The translations under genes were made by a program, and so were the position numbers. Shown in pieces: positions 5,394 to 9,311 of a stretch of 9,311 nucleotides of DNA. The first letter of the stretch is position 1, and every line of letters starts with the position of its first letter. The DNA is from an uncultured Candidatus Saccharibacteria bacterium (lineage in GTDB: Bacteria > Patescibacteriota > Saccharimonadia > Saccharimonadales > Saccharimonadaceae). The notes below the pieces were generated by a model that saw only the letters and a program-made list of their open reading frames with translations, was not told where the DNA came from and did no database searches. Where the stretch lies: the NCBI GenBank assembly GCA_947253405.1, contig CAMXZF010000022.1, positions 1 through 9,311 on the forward strand, given 5' to 3'.

Positions 5394-5399
5394 ACTCTT

Positions 5400-5795
5400 A
5401 TGGAAAAAAGTGTTTTTACAAAAATTATTGAGGGTGAAATACCCTGCTATAAAGTTTACGAAGATAATAAAACCTTTGCTTTTTTAGATAATAATCCTCT
5501 TAGCGATGGACACACTTTAGTTGTACCAAAAAAACAAGTCGATAAATTTTATGACTTAGATGAAGATTACTATAATGCCCTATTTAGTTCGGTTAAAAAG
5601 ATTGCAAAGAATATGGAGCGTGTTTTAGGTGTTCGTATTGGTGTAGTGGTTGAGGGATCTGAGGTAGCTCACGCGCATATTCATTTAGTTCCGCTTTATG
5701 ATCGAAACGTCTTGCAACTTCATCATGGTTATAAAGTAGACAGCTCTAAGGCTGGTATGGAAAAATTAGCCAGCAAGCTTTATCTGGCTAGCTAA
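5400..5795 (+). CDS. HIT-family nucleotide hydrolase/transferase (Hint-like)
   Basis: This 131-residue cytoplasmic protein belongs to the histidine-triad family, which hydrolyses AMP conjugates such as adenosine phosphoramidates. Visible features are the N-terminal F-T-K-I-I-E-G-E-I-P and K-V-Y-E-D block, F-L-D-N-N-P with G-H-T-L-V-V-P-K (residues 28-44), and the catalytic triad H-A-H-I-H-L-V-P (H91, H93, H95). The length is normal. Many relatives carry a zinc-binding CxxC near residues 3-6; here it reads S-V-F-T, so metal binding there is lost. The ATG at 5400 is the only sensible start and is probably the first base of the transcript. The stop is 1 bp from the convergent sigma-factor stop. 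The physiological substrate cannot be told. Confidence 0.93.
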   Translation: MEKSVFTKIIEGEIPCYKVYEDNKTFAFLDNNPLSDGHTLVVPKKQVDKFYDLDEDYYNALFSSVKKIAKNMERVLGVRIGVVVEGSEVAHAHIHLVPLYDRNVLQLHHGYKVDSSKAGMEKLASKLYLAS

Positions 5796-5796
5796 T

Positions 5797-6915
5797 TTAT
5801 TCTTCGATATAATCGCGCAATCGGCTAGTGTCTTTGTTTTTGCGTAGTTTATTAAGGGCTTTAGCTTCGATTTGGCGAATACGCTCTCTAGTGACGGCAA
5901 ATTCAGCCCCTACTTCTTCCAGGGTATGTGGTCTACCGCCTTCTAGTCCAAAACGCAACTTAATTATTTTTTGCTCACGGTCAGATAGGGTGTGAACAAC
6001 ACTCATAACTTGCTCTTTAAGTAGTCGATCGCTGGCGGCATCTTCTGGCTTAGCAACTGAATCATCTTCAATAAAACTGCCAAGTTCACTACTGTCGTCA
6101 CCATCATCATTGCTACCGATAGTTGCATCTAAGCTTTGGATGTCTTGCTTGATCTTAAAAACATATTTTATTTTTTCAGGTGTCTCATCAAGCGCTTTAG
6201 CTAGCTCATCAATAGTTGGCTCGCGACTTAACTCTTGAGTCATTTTGCGCTGAGTGCGTAGAAGTTTATTAATAGTTTCAACCATATGAACTGGTATACG
6301 AATAGTACGAGCTTGATCGGCAATAGCTCGAGTAATAGCTTGCCGGATCCACCAGGTAGCATAAGTAGAAAACTTAAACCCACGCTCAGGATCAAACTTT
6401 TCTACAGCTCTTAATAGCCCAGTATTACCTTCTTGAATCAGGTCTTGAAAGTCCAGACCCCTACCAGAATAGCGTTTAGCGATTGCTACTACTAAGCGCA
6501 TATTAGCTTCCGCCATTTTATCTTTAGGTCGTTTTAGTCTCTTAACCTTGAAGCGTAAGCTTTCAATTTTTTTATTTAATTGAGCACGTTCACTAGCGTC
6601 AACACTTTTTAATTGATCTTTTAAGTCTTTTAGTTCTTGCTCGGCTTTTTCTAGCGGTTCAACATTTTTAATAATATCTAAGGCGATGCGTTTTTCCTCA
6701 TCTGCTTCAAGCAGTGGAATGCGTCCAATTTCACGAAGATAGACGCGGACACTATCGTCAGTTGTATCTTCAATATCAGTCGGTTCAATTATAGTGTCGC
6801 CAGAAAGCTCAGACTCGATATCTTCAGGCTCTTCTACCTCGTTATTAACCTCAGTATCATCATAATTATCGTTTAACTTTTCGTCATCTATTTTGTCCGC
6901 TCTTTTTTTTGCCAA
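5797..6915 (-). CDS. rpoD: RNA polymerase primary sigma factor (sigma-70/RpoD)
   Basis: This is the housekeeping sigma subunit, which directs RNA polymerase to -10/-35 promoters. With the start used here it has 372 residues. An acidic N-terminus (about 9-54) without a recognisable region 1.1 is followed by region 1.2 (about 54-80, SVRVYLREIGRIPLL). A charged coiled-coil insertion (about 82-132) precedes region 2 (about 135-212), which has the RpoD hallmarks A-N-M-R-L-V-V and T-Y-A-T-W-W-I-R-Q-A. Region 3 (about 215-290) and region 4 (about 309-360, helix-turn-helix T-L-E-E-V-G and V-T-R-E-R-I-R-Q-I-E) follow. A longer frame opens at a TTG at 6930, but it would include the GGGAGG ribosome site in the protein. 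The TTG at 6915 lies 7 nt after that site and gives MAKKRADK, so it is preferred. Confidence 0.96.
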   Translation of the reverse strand: MAKKRADKIDDEKLNDNYDDTEVNNEVEEPEDIESELSGDTIIEPTDIEDTTDDSVRVYLREIGRIPLLEADEEKRIALDIIKNVEPLEKAEQELKDLKDQLKSVDASERAQLNKKIESLRFKVKRLKRPKDKMAEANMRLVVAIAKRYSGRGLDFQDLIQEGNTGLLRAVEKFDPERGFKFSTYATWWIRQAITRAIADQARTIRIPVHMVETINKLLRTQRKMTQELSREPTIDELAKALDETPEKIKYVFKIKQDIQSLDATIGSNDDGDDSSELGSFIEDDSVAKPEDAASDRLLKEQVMSVVHTLSDREQKIIKLRFGLEGGRPHTLEEVGAEFAVTRERIRQIEAKALNKLRKNKDTSRLRDYIEE

Positions 6916-7090
6916 AACAAAACCTCCCAAATTTTAGGTTAATAAGATTTTTATTTTTGTAAATTTTAGTTCTTTTAATAATGACGCCTTGTTAATATAG
7001 CTTAAGATTAACTTTAAATTTTAGCGCAAGCCAATAAAGGCTCCTAATTTTCTAAACTAGAATAACATAATAAAACTCCAAAAAGCAAAT
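6916..7090 (-). other. 175-bp leader/intergenic region upstream of rpoD
   Basis: This is the longest non-coding stretch of the window. It holds the rpoD ribosome site and must contain or follow the rpoD promoter, but I find no convincing -35/-10 pair; TAAAAT and TATATT-like hexamers lack a proper partner. An imperfect inverted repeat (AGCC/GGCT plus TTAG/CTAA, about 7022-7048) lies after the ABC permease gene but lacks a T tract. A three-codon frame (ATG TTA TTC TAG, 7068-7057) follows a GGAG at 7 nt spacing and may be chance. Confidence 0.5.
6923..6928 (-). promoter_or_regulatory. Shine-Dalgarno that sets the rpoD start
   Basis: GGGAGG on the minus strand, 7 nt before the TTG at 6915. The alternative TTG at 6930 sits directly on the 5' edge of this site and so could not use it. 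Confidence 0.8.
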
Positions 7091-8317
7091 TTAATTATGG
7101 TGTTTGTGCCAGATAGACTTTAGTGATAGACGCCTATTGTATTCAACTGACCCAGTTTGAAATAGTTTGGCAGCTAAAATAAATACTAAAACAGTAGCTA
7201 CTGACATAATTAATAAGCTAATAAGCGCTTCAAAAATTGATAGATTTCCGACCGCATTTCTAATCATTAATGGTATTGGTGCTGTAATTGGGCAATACAT
7301 TAGGAAGCTTATAACCGGTGTGGTTGTTTTTGTCATTAATAGCGGTGCCATATAGAGCGGCGCAAAGGTTAGCATTACTGGAATTGCAACATATTGATTG
7401 GCTTCTTTTGCTGTTGGCGCAACAGCGCCAATAGCAACCAAAATTCCACTAAACAACAATATCGATACAATAAATATAAGGCTGGCCACTACTGTTCGCG
7501 CAATATCAAAACTCACACTTATCCCCGCTATACTAGGTAGACCGAGCTGTTTATAAAAACATAGATAAACACCTAGAGCAAGTAAAGTAATTAGTGCTAT
7601 TTGTATCAATACCAATGTCAAGAAAGAAAATATTTTACCAACAATCAGAGTTCGTGAAGTGATGGTGGTAAATAGCATTTCAGTCACACGATTCTCTTTT
7701 TCTTCAACAGTGGCGTTTAGCATCTGCGAGCCAAAGACACACATAATAAAATAAAACACCACTAAAAATGCGCCAGGAATTAGCATTTCGGCTAGCAAAT
7801 CATGCTTTTCTCCGTCTTGATAATATTCAGTTGCAAAATTCACTTTACCTTTTAGGGCGGAAACAATACCTGGGTTTACTTGTATTGCTATAGAATTTTC
7901 TAACAAAGCATTAGCTAAGTTTTGGTATTTAGAGTTGTCAAATAGTCCGGCATTTTTGGCATATAGTTTTACTTGACTTTTATTTAAATCGGCTGGATAT
8001 ACTACCAACATATCAAGCCTGCCCGACTTGACCTCATTAAATGATTCATTAAAATCATTACTAATTTGAGCTTTTAATGCTTTAGCGGCTTCAGGCTTAA
8101 TATTTGTACCTTTATCTATATAGCTAAATTTTATGCCCTTGCTGGCATCTTTGAGAATTTCGTTACTAGAGTTATTAGACCAAAGACTAAGCAGGGCTAT
8201 AAAGACAATGCTGACTGGAAAGATAAAAATGCTAAACCAAAAACTTTTCTTTTTTAGCATTCTGATAACTTCAAAACGGTAGACGACACCTAAATTATGG
8301 CCTAGCAGTTTGATCAT
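7091..8317 (-). CDS. ABC-2 type exporter permease (NatB-like)
   Basis: This is the membrane subunit of the ABC exporter encoded with the ATPase just upstream. The 408-residue protein has the NatB/ABC-2 layout. A first membrane helix (26-46) is followed by a large extracytoplasmic domain (about 48-176), then a block of about five or six helices between 178 and 385. The cytoplasmic motif E-E-K-E-N-R-V-T-E-M-L (205-215) after the second helix is characteristic of this permease family. The basic C-terminus ends in H-K-H-H-N. The ATG is one base after the ATPase stop, with GGGGG about 9 nt upstream, so the two form one translation unit. NatAB pairs export sodium in Bacillus, but relatives carry other cargo; the substrate here is unknown. 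Confidence 0.9.
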   Translation of the reverse strand: MIKLLGHNLGVVYRFEVIRMLKKKSFWFSIFIFPVSIVFIALLSLWSNNSSNEILKDASKGIKFSYIDKGTNIKPEAAKALKAQISNDFNESFNEVKSGRLDMLVVYPADLNKSQVKLYAKNAGLFDNSKYQNLANALLENSIAIQVNPGIVSALKGKVNFATEYYQDGEKHDLLAEMLIPGAFLVVFYFIMCVFGSQMLNATVEEKENRVTEMLFTTITSRTLIVGKIFSFLTLVLIQIALITLLALGVYLCFYKQLGLPSIAGISVSFDIARTVVASLIFIVSILLFSGILVAIGAVAPTAKEANQYVAIPVMLTFAPLYMAPLLMTKTTTPVISFLMYCPITAPIPLMIRNAVGNLSIFEALISLLIMSVATVLVFILAAKLFQTGSVEYNRRLSLKSIWHKHHN

Positions 8318-8318
8318 T

Positions 8319-9104
8319 TTATTCTACCCCCGATAAGTGGCTAGAACCGTATACTTCTACAAAAATATCTTGTAAATTTTTGCCACCATATTTATTTTTA
8401 ATATCACTAACATAACCGTATTCTTTAGCGACACCATTTTTTAAAAGTAAAATACGATCGCACAAAGCTTCAACTTCTTCCATCTGATGACTAACCATTA
8501 CTATGGTTGCACCAGCTTTTTTCTTGTCCATAATAATATCCATTAAAAGCTGGCGATTAACGGGGTCAAAACCTTTGGTCGGTTCATCTAAAATTAAAAG
8601 ACTGGGGCTGTTCATAATAGTTACCCCCAGCTGGACTTTTTGTTGTTGTCCGCCACTTAGTTTAGATATACGACTTTTAATATAACCCTCTAATCCAACT
8701 TTTTTTAAATAGTTAGTAGCAAAGTCTTTCGCCTCTAGCCGCATCATCCCTTTTAGCTCGCCAAAATAAACCATAACATCTAAGACTGATTCTTTTTTAT
8801 ATAAACCGCGCTCTTCTGGTAGATAGCCGATTTTGCCACCAAGCTTCTCGCTAAAGGGCTGTCCATCAATAAGTAGCTCGCCTTTAGTGGGCTGGTAAAT
8901 GTTAAATAGCGCACGTAGGGTGGTAGTTTTTCCGCTACCGTTAGAGCCAAGAAAGCCAAAAACTTCGCCGCGTTTAACAGTGAAAGACAAGTCTTTTATA
9001 ACCTCTTTGTCGCCAAAGGTCATATTTAAATGCTTTACTTCTATTATATTAGGGTTAGATTTTTTAGATGATAGCATATTTTTGTTATTTAATTTATTAG
9101 CCAC
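8319..9104 (-). CDS. ABC transporter ATP-binding protein (NatA-like)
   Basis: This 261-residue ATPase energises the NatB-like permease that follows. Visible motifs are Walker A G-S-N-G-S-G-K-T (53-60) and the Q-loop region G-Y-L-P-E-E-R-G-L-Y (93-102), with Glu where many ABC proteins have Gln, as is common in the NatA/YhaQ group. They continue with signature L-S-G-G-Q (149-153), Walker B L-L-I-L-D-E (169-174), the D-loop at F179-D180 and the switch H206. The start is uncertain. The GTG at 9104 gives a 20-residue polar extension before the domain; an ATG at 9077 (residue 10) is the alternative. Neither has a Shine-Dalgarno. A TATAAT at 9132-9127 would give a leader of about 16 nt for the GTG start. 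Confidence 0.93.
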   Translation of the reverse strand: MANKLNNKNMLSSKKSNPNIIEVKHLNMTFGDKEVIKDLSFTVKRGEVFGFLGSNGSGKTTTLRALFNIYQPTKGELLIDGQPFSEKLGGKIGYLPEERGLYKKESVLDVMVYFGELKGMMRLEAKDFATNYLKKVGLEGYIKSRISKLSGGQQQKVQLGVTIMNSPSLLILDEPTKGFDPVNRQLLMDIIMDKKKAGATIVMVSHQMEEVEALCDRILLLKNGVAKEYGYVSDIKNKYGGKNLQDIFVEVYGSSHLSGVE

Positions 9105-9126
9105 TACTAGCTTAATATGTTTAATA

Positions 9127-9132
9127 ATTATA
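9127..9132 (-). promoter_or_regulatory. Likely -10 element for the ABC exporter operon
   Basis: A perfect TATAAT on the minus strand, 22 nt before the GTG start and just after the Hsp20 terminator, where a new transcript must begin. No good -35 is seen at 16-18 nt, so confidence is modest. Confidence 0.45.
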
Positions 9133-9145
9133 TTATCAAAATTTT

Positions 9146-9174
9146 AAAAAAGCTAGCATAAAACTATGCTAGCT
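9146..9174 (-). terminator. Rho-independent terminator of the Hsp20 gene
   Basis: A perfect 10-bp inverted repeat (AGCTAGCATA at 9151-9160, TATGCTAGCT at 9165-9174) with a 4-base loop is followed on the minus strand by a T run (9151-9146). The plus strand has no T run after the stem, so it works only leftward. It lies 21 bp past the Hsp20 stop codon. Confidence 0.9.
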
Positions 9175-9195
9175 AAATTGGAGTTTAATTTTTGA

Positions 9196-9311
9196 TTATT
9201 GAATTTGGATTTTACGAGCTTGCTCTTGCTTAACTTTATTAAAGGTAACAGTCAAAACACCGTCGCGCAAGACAGCTTTAATGCCATCTTCTTGCACTGG
9301 TACTGGTAAAA
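9196..9311 (-). CDS. Small heat-shock protein, Hsp20/alpha-crystallin family (partial, C-terminal 37 residues)
   Basis: Only the end of the gene is in the window. The frame reads LPVPVQEDGIKA, then D-G-V-L-T-V-T, and ends in I-Q-I-Q before TAA. The D-G-V-L-T-V strand closes the alpha-crystallin domain, and the C-terminal I-x-I motif is used by Hsp20 chaperones to assemble oligomers. Hsp20 binds unfolding proteins in the cytoplasm without ATP. The 5' part lies beyond the right edge, so its promoter cannot be judged. A strong terminator follows directly. Confidence 0.9.
   Translation of the reverse strand, partial: LPVPVQEDGIKAVLRDGVLTVTFNKVKQEQARKIQIQ

Noticed and set aside
6916..6930. rpoD starting at the upstream TTG (6930) with five extra residues
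   Set aside because: The extra codons contain the GGGAGG ribosome site itself. The TTG at 6915 has ideal spacing from it.
7011..7054. Imperfect inverted repeat downstream of the ABC permease as a terminator or RNA element
   Set aside because: It has only two 4-bp stems separated by an uneven internal loop, and no T tract on the minus strand. It is too weak to call.
7167..9147. Plus-strand open frames at 7167-7355, 8503-8685 and 8899-9147
   Set aside because: They lie opposite the ABC permease and ATPase, whose motifs are complete. The products look like reverse readings of those genes, and the last one runs through the terminator stem region.

Overview
The window looks like a chromosomal piece of a Candidate Phyla Radiation bacterium, most likely a Saccharibacteria (TM7) relative. 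The reasons are the AT-rich sequence, tightly packed genes, and a long array of small two-helix pilin-like proteins of the type IV secretion (T4SS) pilin family that is common in these genomes, next to ordinary Gram-positive-like housekeeping genes. TGA is used as a stop: the gene ending at 3636 stops at TGA, which overlaps the next ATG. This argues against the TGA=Gly code of Gracilibacteria and Absconditabacteria. The lineage call is inference.

Layout, left to right. At 1-805 (minus) is the 5' part of a secreted, cysteine-rich protein that turns hydrophobic just before the window edge; it is probably the VirB6/TrbL-like channel component. At 848-4016 (minus) eight consecutive pilin paralogues run toward it. 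Spacing is mostly under 20 bp, and several stop codons lie inside the Shine-Dalgarno (SD) sequence of the next gene. I see a likely promoter in front of the first gene (4036-4063) and a second, internal one (1737-1766) that would drive the last two pilins and the VirB6-like gene. At 4087-4174 (plus) is tRNA-Ser(UGA). At 4181-5377 (minus) is a D-Ala-D-Ala carboxypeptidase. It diverges over only 22 bp from a HIT-family hydrolase (5400-5795, plus), with a palindromic -10 element shared by both strands that predicts leaderless mRNAs on both sides. At 5797-6915 (minus) is the primary sigma factor, with a corrected TTG start, a 175-bp leader and an unusual charged coiled-coil insertion. At 7091-9104 (minus) is a two-gene NatA/NatB-like ABC exporter. 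A strong hairpin terminator at 9146-9174 closes an Hsp20 gene whose last 37 codons are at 9196-9311.

The biologically striking part is the left 4 kb: one operon encoding eight differentiated pilin-like subunits plus a large cysteine-rich membrane protein. This suggests a surface pilus or conjugation/DNA-uptake-like machine with several subunit types. Some subunits carry a cysteine pair, some have no cysteine, and one lacks a signal peptide. The VirB4/VirD4-type ATPases expected for such a machine are not in the window and would have to lie to the left. No mobile elements, CRISPR arrays or rRNA genes are visible, and no gene-free stretch exceeds 300 bases.
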